In this document: positions 18,509 through 26,613 of the stretch, in pieces | How the letters are laid out: the number at the start of each line of letters is the position of its first letter | How positions within the stretch are numbered: the stretch's first letter is position 1 | From: Flavobacteriales bacterium | Lineage (GTDB): Bacteria > Bacteroidota > Bacteroidia > Flavobacteriales_G > Salibacteraceae | Direction: 5' to 3' | DNA: 37,827 nucleotides | Assembly: GCA_018609045.1 (NCBI GenBank) | Contig: JABAYK010000038.1 | Location: forward strand, 1 to 37,827 | Program-made: the position numbers and the translations under genes | Notes under the pieces: model-generated | The model's input: the letters and a program-made list of their open reading frames with translations, nothing else | The model's database searches: none | What the model was told of the DNA's origin: nothing

Positions 18509-19417
18509 CTAGTTTGCAGTAAGCGATTTAAAAACTTCTTCTAATCTTTTTTCTTCCTCTTTAAGTGAAATAATGCTTAATTTATGCTCTACTGCAAATT
18601 TAAAAACGCTTTCGCGGATATCTTTTCCATTATCTGGAACTAGGTGAAAGGAGTTATCTTCATGTAAATGAACACTTTTTACTCCAACAATATTTTTAAG
18701 TAAACTAACCTCTACATTTTCTTTAAACTCAACCACTACAATATGTTGGTCTTTTAAAATATTTTTAAGATTAGATGTTTTGTCATCGGCTACAATTTTA
18801 CCATGATTGATGATGATTACCCTATCGCAAATAGCTTCTACTTCTTGCATAATATGGGTACTCATCAAAACAGTTTTTGTCTTGCCAATCTCCTTTATCA
18901 AGTTTCTAATATCAACAATTTGGTTTGGATCTAAACCTGTAGTTGGTTCATCTAAAATTAAAACTTCTGGGTTGTGAATTAATGCTTGCGCTAAACCGAC
19001 CCTTTGTTTGTATCCTTTAGAAAGTTCACCAATTTGTTTGTGTTGTTCAATGTCTAATCCTACCAAAGAAATAATTTCATCAACCTTTTTTTTAGGTTCC
19101 TCAATTTGGTGTAAGCCCGCAATAAAATGCAAGTACTCTTTTACATACATGTCGTAATAAAGAGGATTCGATTCAGGCAAGTAACCTATACTTTTTTTCA
19201 CCTCCATCGGATTATCTTCCACATTAAACCCACAAACCTCTGCCAAGCCCTCTGTTTGAGGAATAAAACAGGTCAAAATTTTCATCATGGTAGATTTACC
19301 TGCCCCATTTGGCCCCAAAAAACCAACAATTTCGCCTGAATTAACTTCAAACGAAACATTGTTTAATGCCCTTTGGGTACCATAAACTTTAGAAACTCCT
19401 TCAACTTTTATTGACAT
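18509..19417 (-). CDS. gldA: ABC transporter ATP-binding protein, gliding-motility GldA
   Basis: A 302-residue ABC ATPase with Walker [10 protein letters not shown] at 35-43, a Q-loop region near 79-82 (YLPESNP replaces the usual Gln), signature LSKGYKQRV at 132-140, Walker [13 protein letters not shown] at 153-164 and the H-loop histidine at 188. The sequence pattern and the C-terminal domain ([18 protein letters not shown]) match GldA, which pairs with the membrane proteins GldF and GldG in gliding Flavobacteria. Neither partner is in this window, which is common because gldA is often separate from gldFG. A general ABC-2 type exporter ATPase is the alternative. The T9SS substrates in the window support a gliding or T9SS-competent host. 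Confidence 0.85.
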   Translation of the reverse strand: MSIKVEGVSKVYGTQRALNNVSFEVNSGEIVGFLGPNGAGKSTMMKILTCFIPQTEGLAEVCGFNVEDNPMEVKKSIGYLPESNPLYYDMYVKEYLHFIAGLHQIEEPKKKVDEIISLVGLDIEQHKQIGELSKGYKQRVGLAQALIHNPEVLILDEPTTGLDPNQIVDIRNLIKEIGKTKTVLMSTHIMQEVEAICDRVIIINHGKIVADDKTSNLKNILKDQHIVVVEFKENVEVSLLKNIVGVKSVHLHEDNSFHLVPDNGKDIRESVFKFAVEHKLSIISLKEEEKRLEEVFKSLTAN

Positions 19418-19494
19418 AGCCTACAAATTAAGCTAATAACAATGAATTTTAGAAAATCTTATTTACAAATGTTTATTCCCTTTACTTTTATGGC

Positions 19495-20418
19495 GTGGAA
19501 ATAAAAGGAACGGTAATAAAATCTACGGGCAGCAACTACTGGGTAAAAGTAGATGGCGAAATAGTTGAAGCTAAAATTAGAGGAAAGTTTAGGCTAAAAG
19601 GTTTTAAAGCTACCAACCCTGTGGCAGTTGGAGATTATGTAGGTTTAAAAAAAGATGAATCTGATTGGGTTATTGATAAAATTGAAGAAAGAAAAAACTA
19701 CCTCATTCGAAAATCTACCAATTTATCAAAGCAACACCATATTATAGCATCTAATGTAGATTTAATTGTAGTTATTGCCACATTGGCTGAACCTTACACC
19801 ACTTATGAGTTTATTGATAGGATAACGGTTTCGGCAGAAGCCTACGATATTGATTGCCTTATTGTGCTCAATAAAATTGATTTGTTGAATTCAGAAAAAG
19901 AAAAATTTCTGCATGAGGATTTTATTGCAACATACCAAAAAGCAGGAATTGAAGTTTTAGAAACCTCAGTAAATACAAACTTTAATATCGATGAATTAAA
20001 GAAAAAATTAAAATCCAAAACTTCTATTTTAACAGGCCACTCAGGAGTGGGAAAATCATCCTTAATTAAAGCAATTGATAAAAACATTGACTTAAGAATT
20101 TCTCAAGTATCTGATTATCACAAAACAGGAAAACACACAACTACTTTTGCTGAGATGTTTGAAATTAACTTGCCTGCAAAAATTATTGATACCCCTGGCT
20201 TGCGAGCTTTTGGTGTGGTAGATTTCGAAAAAGAAAATTTATCACACTACTTTAAAGAGTTTCAAGGCCATTTGGGGCAATGTAAATTTCAAAATTGTAA
20301 CCATAACAACGAGCCCGGCTGTATCATAATTGAAAAAGTGGAAGCTGGAGAAATTGCATTTTCTAGGTACAAATCATACTTAAATTTATTTCACGAAGAA
20401 TATAATCCTTACAGATAA
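19495..20418 (+). CDS. rsgA: ribosome small-subunit-dependent GTPase A
   Basis: Circularly permuted GTPase that helps mature the 30S subunit. The N-terminal OB fold (residues 1-70) is followed by G4 NKID at 126-129, then G1 GHSGVGKSS at 181-189 and G3 DTPG at 232-235, the permuted order that defines the family. The C-terminal zinc site is intact: Cys263, Cys268, His270, Cys276 (QCKFQNCNHNNEPGC). The start is GTG at 19495, because the nearby ATG at 19490 is out of frame and stops after four codons. A near-consensus -7 box TACTTTTA (19483-19490) would put the transcript start right at the GTG. First gene of a four-gene unit with dtd, the VanX-like gene and the MazG-like gene. Confidence 0.96.
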   Translation: MEIKGTVIKSTGSNYWVKVDGEIVEAKIRGKFRLKGFKATNPVAVGDYVGLKKDESDWVIDKIEERKNYLIRKSTNLSKQHHIIASNVDLIVVIATLAEPYTTYEFIDRITVSAEAYDIDCLIVLNKIDLLNSEKEKFLHEDFIATYQKAGIEVLETSVNTNFNIDELKKKLKSKTSILTGHSGVGKSSLIKAIDKNIDLRISQVSDYHKTGKHTTTFAEMFEINLPAKIIDTPGLRAFGVVDFEKENLSHYFKEFQGHLGQCKFQNCNHNNEPGCIIIEKVEAGEIAFSRYKSYLNLFHEEYNPYR

Positions 20419-20419
20419 T

Positions 20420-20872
20420 ATGAAAGCTGTGATACAACGTGTTACCGAAGCAAGTGTAGAAATTGAAGGAAAAATAAATGGCGAAATTGGTTCTGGATAT
20501 TTAATTTTATTGGGAATTGAGGAGGCTGATGAAAAAGAAGATGCTGATTGGTTAGCCAATAAAATTTGTACGCTAAGAATTTTCAACGATAATCAAAACA
20601 ACATGAATTTAGCTTTGGCAGATGTTGATGGAAAAATGCTTGTTGTAAGCCAATTTACATTACATGCAAAAACAAAAAAAGGTACCCGACCTTCCTTTAT
20701 TAGAGCTGCAAAACCCGACCAAGCGATTCCACTTTACAATTACTTTATTGAAGTTTTAGAAACCACAAGCAAAACAAAAGTTGAAACAGGAATTTTTGGC
20801 GCTGACATGAAGGTACGATTGTTGAATGATGGCCCTGTGACAATAATTATTGATACCAAAAACAAATCATGA
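20420..20872 (+). CDS. dtd: D-aminoacyl-tRNA deacylase
   Basis: Removes D-amino acids (and glycine mischarged on tRNA-Ala) from tRNA. The 150-residue protein has the two invariant motifs of DTD: SQFTL (residues 77-81) and the cross-subunit NDGPVT (136-141), and begins MKAVIQRVTEASVEIEG as most bacterial members do. Full length for the family. It lies one base after rsgA and overlaps the next gene by four bases (ATGA), so the three are almost certainly co-transcribed. Confidence 0.97.
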   Translation: MKAVIQRVTEASVEIEGKINGEIGSGYLILLGIEEADEKEDADWLANKICTLRIFNDNQNNMNLALADVDGKMLVVSQFTLHAKTKKGTRPSFIRAAKPDQAIPLYNYFIEVLETTSKTKVETGIFGADMKVRLLNDGPVTIIIDTKNKS

Positions 20873-21555
20873 GGTTAATTTTATTGCTTTCTGCAGTCTT
20901 ATTTTTTAGCGTTTCTTGCCAAGCCCAACCCAAAAATGAATTTGGGTTAAAAGTTACTTCTGATATAAAACAATACAAGCAAGAAATAAAGAATAACCCA
21001 ATTTTAGAATTGGTGAACTTAAGAGAATACGAAGGTTTGTTTTTTGATATAAAATATGCAACTTCTGAAAATTTCACCAAAGAAATTATTTACCCAAGCG
21101 CTGAAGCTTTTGCAAGAAAACAAGTTGCCACTAATTTAATGCGAGCTAATAAAACTTTTAACGAAAGAGGATTGGCCCTAAAAATATTCGATGCATACCG
21201 GCCTTACAGTGCTACTGTAAAATTTTATGAAATTTATAGAGATACCAATTATGTTGCTTCTCCTTATATAGGTTCAAGACACAATAGAGGTTGCGCGGTT
21301 GATATAACTCTTGTTGATATGGAAACAGGTGAAGAGCTACCAATGCCAACTGCCTATGATAATTTTACAGAAAAAGCACATCCAAATTTTGAGGATTTAC
21401 CAGCAAACCTCATAGCTAACAGAGATTATTTAATTGAAACCATGCAGCAATTTGGGTTTAAAGTTTACCCAACAGAATGGTGGCATTTTGATTTTAATGG
21501 ATGGGAGCAGTTTAATTTATTAGATATAAAATTTGAAGATTTAAAAGAACTATAA
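20869..21555 (+). CDS. M15-family D-Ala-D-Ala dipeptidase (VanX/DdpX-like)
   Basis: Zinc peptidase of the VanX type, expected to cleave D-alanyl-D-alanine or related dipeptides outside the cytoplasm. The zinc and catalytic residues are present: SRHNRGCAVD (His138, Asp145) and EWWHFDF (Glu203, His206); the DAYRPYS segment (108-114) contains the Arg that VanX uses for transition-state binding. The N terminus is a signal peptide with Cys17; the lipobox (SVSC) is weak, so cleavage after CQAQ or lipidation are both possible. Without vanH/vanA neighbours there is no sign of glycopeptide resistance; wall recycling or nutrient use is more likely. It is coupled to dtd upstream and to the MazG-like gene downstream (one-base overlap). 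Confidence 0.9.
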   Translation: MRLILLLSAVLFFSVSCQAQPKNEFGLKVTSDIKQYKQEIKNNPILELVNLREYEGLFFDIKYATSENFTKEIIYPSAEAFARKQVATNLMRANKTFNERGLALKIFDAYRPYSATVKFYEIYRDTNYVASPYIGSRHNRGCAVDITLVDMETGEELPMPTAYDNFTEKAHPNFEDLPANLIANRDYLIETMQQFGFKVYPTEWWHFDFNGWEQFNLLDIKFEDLKEL

Positions 21556-21881
21556 TGACTTTAGAAGAAGCACAAAAACAAGTTGATGATTGGATCAAAA
21601 CCGTTGGGGTAAGGTATTTTAATGAGCTTACCAATATGGCTCAACTTACAGAAGAAGTTGGCGAAGTTGCAAGAATAATATCTAGAAGATATGGAGAGCA
21701 ATCTGAAAAAGAAAGCGATAAAGAAAAAGATTTAGGAGAGGAGTTTGCTGATGTGCTTTTCGTTTTGATTTGTTTAGCCAACCAAACTGGAGTTGATTTA
21801 ACAGAAGCCTTTAACAAACGAATGGATAACAAAACCAAACGAGATAAAGACAGACACAAAAACAATCCTAAACTGCAATAG
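21555..21881 (+). CDS. MazG-like nucleotide pyrophosphohydrolase
   Basis: A 108-residue all-alpha NTP-PPase of the MazG superfamily, likely hydrolysing a non-canonical or excess nucleoside triphosphate to the monophosphate. The metal-binding pattern is visible: EEVGEVAR in the first helix pair, then GEEFADVLFVLICLA matching the EExxD part. The tail is strongly basic and hydrophilic (KRMDNKTKRDKDRHKNNPKLQ). The short length fits the single-domain form. The exact substrate cannot be assigned. It closes the rsgA-dtd-VanX run and is followed by a strong terminator. Confidence 0.9.
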   Translation: MTLEEAQKQVDDWIKTVGVRYFNELTNMAQLTEEVGEVARIISRRYGEQSEKESDKEKDLGEEFADVLFVLICLANQTGVDLTEAFNKRMDNKTKRDKDRHKNNPKLQ

Positions 21882-21893
21882 AAAGTTTAAGGC

Positions 21894-21929
21894 AAAAAAA
21901 AAGCGACTTTTTCAAGTCGCTTTTTTTTT
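21894..21929. terminator. bidirectional intrinsic terminator
   Basis: Inverted repeat AAGCGACTT / AAGTCGCTT with a 4-base loop, extended by seven A-T pairs on the outside (16-bp stem in total). It sits between the convergent MazG-like gene (ends 21881) and atpC (ends 21944). A- and T-tracts support termination in both directions. Confidence 0.92.
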
Positions 21930-21943
21930 GAACTAATATTATG

Positions 21944-22237
21944 TTACTCAGCCAACACAATAACTTTATTGTTTTTAACTTCTATTGTTCCGCCATTTAT
22001 GGCATAAACTAAAGACTTGTTATCATCAGCTAAGGTATGCTTCATTTTGCCTTCTGCATGGTCAAAGTGCTTTGCATCATTTGCGGGAGTTACCTTTAAA
22101 CTGCCAGCTTTCAATGAAGAAATTAAGGCTGCATGGTTATTTAAAACACCAAAGTAACCATCTATTCCAGGGCAAGAGATATAATCTACTTCTCCTTTAA
22201 AAACTTCTTCGTCTGGTGTTAAAATTTCTAAAAACAT
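21944..22237 (-). CDS. atpC: F1Fo ATP synthase epsilon subunit, short form
   Basis: Central-stalk subunit of ATP synthase. The protein is 97 residues and covers only the N-terminal beta-sandwich domain (MFLEILTPDEEVFKGEVDYISCPGIDGYFGVLNNHAALISSLK). The C-terminal helical hairpin that inhibits ATP hydrolysis in E. coli is absent. Short epsilon subunits are usual in Bacteroidota, so this is a lineage trait rather than a truncation. It starts three bases after the atpD stop and is co-transcribed with it; the other ATP synthase genes are elsewhere. Confidence 0.95.
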   Translation of the reverse strand: MFLEILTPDEEVFKGEVDYISCPGIDGYFGVLNNHAALISSLKAGSLKVTPANDAKHFDHAEGKMKHTLADDNKSLVYAINGGTIEVKNNKVIVLAE

Positions 22238-22240
22238 GGC

Positions 22241-23764
<1,524 letters not shown>

Positions 23765-23785
23765 TTAGCGTCTTGAAAATCGCTG

Positions 23786-23793
23786 CAAAACTA
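23786..23793 (-). promoter_or_regulatory. candidate -7 box for atpD-atpC
   Basis: Minus-strand TAGTTTTG is a perfect TAnnTTTG match 36 bases upstream of the atpD ATG. No TTG was found at the usual -33 distance. Predicted leader is about 32 bases. Confidence 0.42.
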
Positions 23794-23819
23794 TAACAAA
23801 AGGTAAAACCTAAAACATC

Positions 23820-23846
23820 TTTGGCAATTTTATTTTTCTACTTTTG
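23820..23846 (+). promoter_or_regulatory. candidate promoter for ribF
   Basis: TTTG (23820-23823), a 15-base spacer and TACTTTTG (23839-23846), a perfect -7 box. The spacer is shorter than the usual 17-23 bases, so the -33 assignment is weak. The box is 57 bases upstream of the GTG at 23904 and diverges from the atpD box. Confidence 0.4.
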
Positions 23847-23903
23847 AACACTTTAAAATTCTGAGAAAGAATTTACAGAAATCGAGCAAATCAAAAAATC
23901 TTT

Positions 23904-24836
23904 GTGAAAGTATACTTCGGCATTAATGAATTTAAAAAGGTAAACAAACCTGTAATTACCACCGGCACCTTTGATGGAGTGCACAATGGGCACAAAAAAA
24001 TCATCAAAAATCTAATTTCAAAAGCCAAAGAAATTGAAGGTGAAAGTGTGATGATTACTTTCAATCCTCACCCAAGGTTGGTTTTATTTCCTGATAATAA
24101 CAACCTAAAATTGTTGAATAGTTTAGAGGAAAAAATTTCGCTTCTAAAAAAAGAAGGACTCAATCATTTAATTATTCAACCTTTTACTCTGGAATTTTCT
24201 AGACTTAGTGCACTGGAATACATTAGAGATTTATTGGTAAATAAACTTGGGCTTCATACTTTGGTAATTGGCTACGATCACCATTTTGGCAGAAACCGAG
24301 AAGGCTCTTTTGAAGAATTGCAAGAGTTTGCTCAACTGTATAATTTTGAAATTGAACAAATAAGTGCCCTTGATATTGAAAGCGTAAATGTTAGTTCAAC
24401 CAAAATTAGAAATGCTCTTGCTGATGGAAATGTAGCTTTAGCAAATACATTTTTGGGATATAATTTTGGGTTTACTGGTAATGTGGTAAAAGGCGATGGA
24501 ATTGGAAAAACAATTGGATACCCTACTGCCAATATTGAATTAACCGATAAATACAAAACTATTCCTGCAAATGGCGTTTATGCTTGTTTGGTTCATTTAG
24601 AAAACCAAATTTATAAAGGCATGCTAAATATTGGTGTAAGACCCACCATAAACGACCAAAATCATCAAAAAATTGAAATAAACCTGCTTGGTTTTAATGG
24701 TGATTTGTACGGTAAAACTTTAACTATTGAATTAATAGACAAGCTTAGAGATGAGCAAAAGTTCGATTCTTTAGACGGATTAAAATCTCAGTTAGGAATT
24801 GATCAACAAAATGCGTTAAAGGTTTTACAGCCGTGA
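23904..24836 (+). CDS. ribF: bifunctional riboflavin kinase / FAD synthetase
   Basis: Converts riboflavin to FMN and then FAD. The N-terminal FAD-synthetase domain carries the nucleotidyltransferase motif GTFDGVHNGHKK at 21-32, the GYDHHFGRNREG segment and the SSTKIRNAL motif. The C-terminal riboflavin-kinase domain shows GIGKTIGYPTANIE near 198-211, with the conserved PTAN. At 310 residues it is full length. The start is GTG, in line with the family's usual N terminus (MKVYFGINEF). Its stop overlaps the GTG of the LRR gene (GTGA), beginning a run of four genes that leads into the cofactor-uptake locus. Confidence 0.97.
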   Translation: MKVYFGINEFKKVNKPVITTGTFDGVHNGHKKIIKNLISKAKEIEGESVMITFNPHPRLVLFPDNNNLKLLNSLEEKISLLKKEGLNHLIIQPFTLEFSRLSALEYIRDLLVNKLGLHTLVIGYDHHFGRNREGSFEELQEFAQLYNFEIEQISALDIESVNVSSTKIRNALADGNVALANTFLGYNFGFTGNVVKGDGIGKTIGYPTANIELTDKYKTIPANGVYACLVHLENQIYKGMLNIGVRPTINDQNHQKIEINLLGFNGDLYGKTLTIELIDKLRDEQKFDSLDGLKSQLGIDQQNALKVLQP

Positions 24837-25348
24837 GAATTATTGCGATTCTATTATTCTTTTTTTGGGGACTTGCTTCATTTGGTCAAACAACGGAAAT
24901 AAATCTCAAAAAGAAAAAGCTCACCTCAATTCCTGATTCGGTTTTTCTTAACCCGTCAATTACTTCACTAAATCTTTCTAAAAACAAAATAGATTCAATT
25001 CCAAATAAAATTGAGAAACTAAAATCTTTAAAGATTTTAGATGTTTCTAACAACCAATTAAAAAAACTACCTGAGGCAATTTGTGAATTAGAAAACTTGG
25101 AAGAACTTATTTTTTTTAAAAATGAAATTGGTGAAATTCCAAGCTGCCTGGTAAACCTCAAAAAACTAACCTTAATTGATGGATGGGCAAATAACATCTC
25201 TTATGTATATGAGATTCTATCACCTATAAAATCACTTCAACGGGTCGAACTTCAAGTAAACCCGATAAAGCTAGACGAGCAAAACTTAATAATAGATGCT
25301 CTGCCCCAAACAACTTTTAAGTTTTCGTCAGATTGCGGATGCAGGTAA
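24833..25348 (+). CDS. small secreted leucine-rich-repeat protein
   Basis: A 171-residue protein with a Sec signal peptide (residues 1-19, ending SFG-Q) and four to five leucine-rich repeats of the short bacterial type: LTSIPDSVFLNPSITSLNLS, KIDSIPNKIEKLKSLKILDV, QLKKLPEAICELENLEELIF and EIGEIPSCLVNLKKLTLIDG. It ends in SDCGCR with two close cysteines that may cap the solenoid by a disulfide. The start is GTG at 24833, overlapping the ribF stop. The LRR suggests a binding role; the partner is unknown. It may simply ride in the operon between ribF and pnuC. Confidence 0.85.
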   Translation: MRIIAILLFFFWGLASFGQTTEINLKKKKLTSIPDSVFLNPSITSLNLSKNKIDSIPNKIEKLKSLKILDVSNNQLKKLPEAICELENLEELIFFKNEIGEIPSCLVNLKKLTLIDGWANNISYVYEILSPIKSLQRVELQVNPIKLDEQNLIIDALPQTTFKFSSDCGCR

Positions 25349-25350
25349 TT

Positions 25351-25935
25351 ATGGAAATTTCTGAAGACCTATTTATTGCTCTTGATCTTATTGCTTCCTT
25401 TTTCGGATTGATTTACATTTTATTAGCCACCAAGCAAAACAATTGGTGTTGGCCTGCTGCCATTATCTCTTCCTCAGTTTATGTTTTTGTATTTTTTTTT
25501 TCAAAATTGTATTTCGATGCTATCCTTAACTTATATTACGTAGCAATGGCTTTTTACGGTTTGTATAACTGGAACAAAATATCGAATACCAAAGAAACTC
25601 AAGTAAGTTTTAGTTCAAAAAAATTCACATCGATTTGGATAACTATTTGTGCCATAACCTCCATTGCTTTGGGCTATTTCGCCCAAAAATTTACGGATGC
25701 CGAATTTGCTTACGCTGATGCTTTTACCACAATCTTCAGCTTTTACGCTACTTGGTTAATTACACAAAAACGTATCGATAATTGGTTGTTTTGGATTATT
25801 ATTAATGTGGTAGCAATTTTCATGTATTATTTAAAAGGACTAAATTTTACAGTTGGATTATTTGCAGTTTATTTAGCCTTTGCAGTTTATGGATATTATT
25901 CTTGGAGAAATGAATATTTAACTTCTAAAGCATGA
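25351..25935 (+). CDS. PnuC-family vitamin transporter (nicotinamide riboside or thiamine, PnuT-like)
   Basis: An inner-membrane facilitator of about 194 residues with about seven hydrophobic segments. Family hallmarks are NNWCWPAAIISSSVYVFVFF, YYVAMAFYGLYNWNK and the C-terminal IDNWLFWIIINVVAIFMYYLKG followed by a YGYYSWR end. PnuC proteins move nicotinamide riboside; the PnuT branch moves thiamine. Both rely on a cytoplasmic kinase to trap the substrate, and such a kinase follows with an ATGA overlap. The downstream TPP riboswitch and TonB receptor favour thiamine, but I cannot separate the subfamilies by eye. ATG at 25351 is preferred, directly after the LRR stop; ATG at 25339 and TTG at 25333 are in frame and overlap it. 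Confidence 0.88.
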   Translation: MEISEDLFIALDLIASFFGLIYILLATKQNNWCWPAAIISSSVYVFVFFFSKLYFDAILNLYYVAMAFYGLYNWNKISNTKETQVSFSSKKFTSIWITICAITSIALGYFAQKFTDAEFAYADAFTTIFSFYATWLITQKRIDNWLFWIIINVVAIFMYYLKGLNFTVGLFAVYLAFAVYGYYSWRNEYLTSKA

Positions 25936-26438
25936 AAACCATTGTAATAACAGGCGCAGAGTGTTCGGGTAAAACAACCTTAGCCATAGATTTAGCAAAT
26001 CATTTCAAAACTGATTATTGTATTGAAGAAGCTCGACCATTTTTACAAAAATTAAATAGAAAACACACTTATAGCGATGTTGAAGAGTTGGCCAAAAAGC
26101 AAGAAGAGATTCAATTTAAATTCATCAATTCTCAAACCAATTTCGCCCTTTTAGATACAGATTTACTCACCATAAAAATTTGGTTGGAAGATAAATTCAA
26201 CCAATGCCCAAATTGGATTGATGATAAACTTCAAAAATTAGTTACTTCTAGAATTTATTTATTGTGCTCCCCTTCTATTCCTTATGAACCTGACCCTTTG
26301 CGTGAAGATGAAAACCGTAGAGCAGAAATATTTGAGATTTACAAAACAGAATTAGAAAAACTTGGGGCTAAGTATTTCATTATTGAAGGTGATAAATCTG
26401 AAAGATTAATAAGTTGCATCTCCTCGTTAAACATTTAG
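25932..26438 (+). CDS. NadR-type nucleoside kinase (ribosylnicotinamide kinase domain only)
   Basis: A 168-residue P-loop kinase that matches the C-terminal kinase half of NadR. It has Walker A GAECSGKTT at 8-16, EEARPFLQKLNRKHTYSDVEE (the NadR EYAR...Y region), LLDTDLLTIKIWLEDKF and the lid segment PYEPDPLREDENRRAEIF. The adenylyltransferase half is absent. In family terms it would phosphorylate nicotinamide riboside; beside a TPP riboswitch it might instead act on thiamine. It overlaps the PnuC gene by four bases, the classic arrangement of a facilitator with its trapping kinase. Only 13 bases separate its stop from the riboswitch promoter box. Confidence 0.85.
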   Translation: MKTIVITGAECSGKTTLAIDLANHFKTDYCIEEARPFLQKLNRKHTYSDVEELAKKQEEIQFKFINSQTNFALLDTDLLTIKIWLEDKFNQCPNWIDDKLQKLVTSRIYLLCSPSIPYEPDPLREDENRRAEIFEIYKTELEKLGAKYFIIEGDKSERLISCISSLNI

Positions 26439-26451
26439 CAAAATAATTAGT

Positions 26452-26459
26452 TAATCTTG
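26452..26459 (+). promoter_or_regulatory. weak -7 box upstream of the TPP riboswitch
   Basis: TAATCTTG differs from TAnnTTTG at one position. A start about five bases downstream (near 26464) would place the 5' end of the transcript right at the first helix of the aptamer. No convincing -33 element is seen. Confidence 0.3.
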
Positions 26460-26464
26460 CAACA

Positions 26465-26560
26465 TCTCATTTGGGGTGCTGCTTTGCGGCTGAGATTATA
26501 CCCATTCCCGCAACTGCGGGATGAACCTGATCCGGATAATGCCGGCGTAGGAATTAAATT
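26465..26560 (+). promoter_or_regulatory. TPP riboswitch (THI element)
   Basis: All conserved aptamer segments are present in order. GGGGTGC (26473-26479) begins the aptamer and CTGAGA (26490-26495), with ATTATACCC after it, forms the pyrimidine-binding arm. An optional GC-rich hairpin CCCGC-AACT-GCGGG (about 26507-26520) is followed by ACCTGATCCGGATAATGCCGG, the pyrophosphate-sensing arm, and GCGTAGGAA. The closing helix P1 is AU-rich and weak. It sits 54 bases before the preferred ATG of a TonB-dependent receptor, so TPP should repress uptake. PnuC and the kinase lie upstream of it and are not directly covered. Confidence 0.97.
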
Positions 26561-26574
26561 TATTGTTTAACCAT

Positions 26575-26601
26575 CGAGAATTGCCCCATTTTCTCGTTTT
26601 T
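26575..26601 (+). terminator. possible riboswitch-controlled terminator hairpin
   Basis: CGAGAA (26575-26580), a 10-base loop and TTCTCG (26591-26596) followed by five T. The stem is only 6 bp but perfect, with the U-run expected of an intrinsic terminator, and it lies between the TPP aptamer and the ATG at 26614. The loop contains CCCCA, complementary to TGGGG in the aptamer core (26472-26476). Confidence 0.5.
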
Positions 26602-26613
26602 ACACTTGTAAAA

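Noticed and set aside
20869..21555. VanX-like dipeptidase as a sign of vancomycin resistance
   Set aside because: No vanH, vanA or regulator is nearby, and Gram-negative cells commonly carry such dipeptidases for wall or peptide metabolism.
21944..22237. atpC as a truncated pseudogene
   Set aside because: The short single-domain epsilon is usual in Bacteroidota, and the frame and spacing to atpD are intact.
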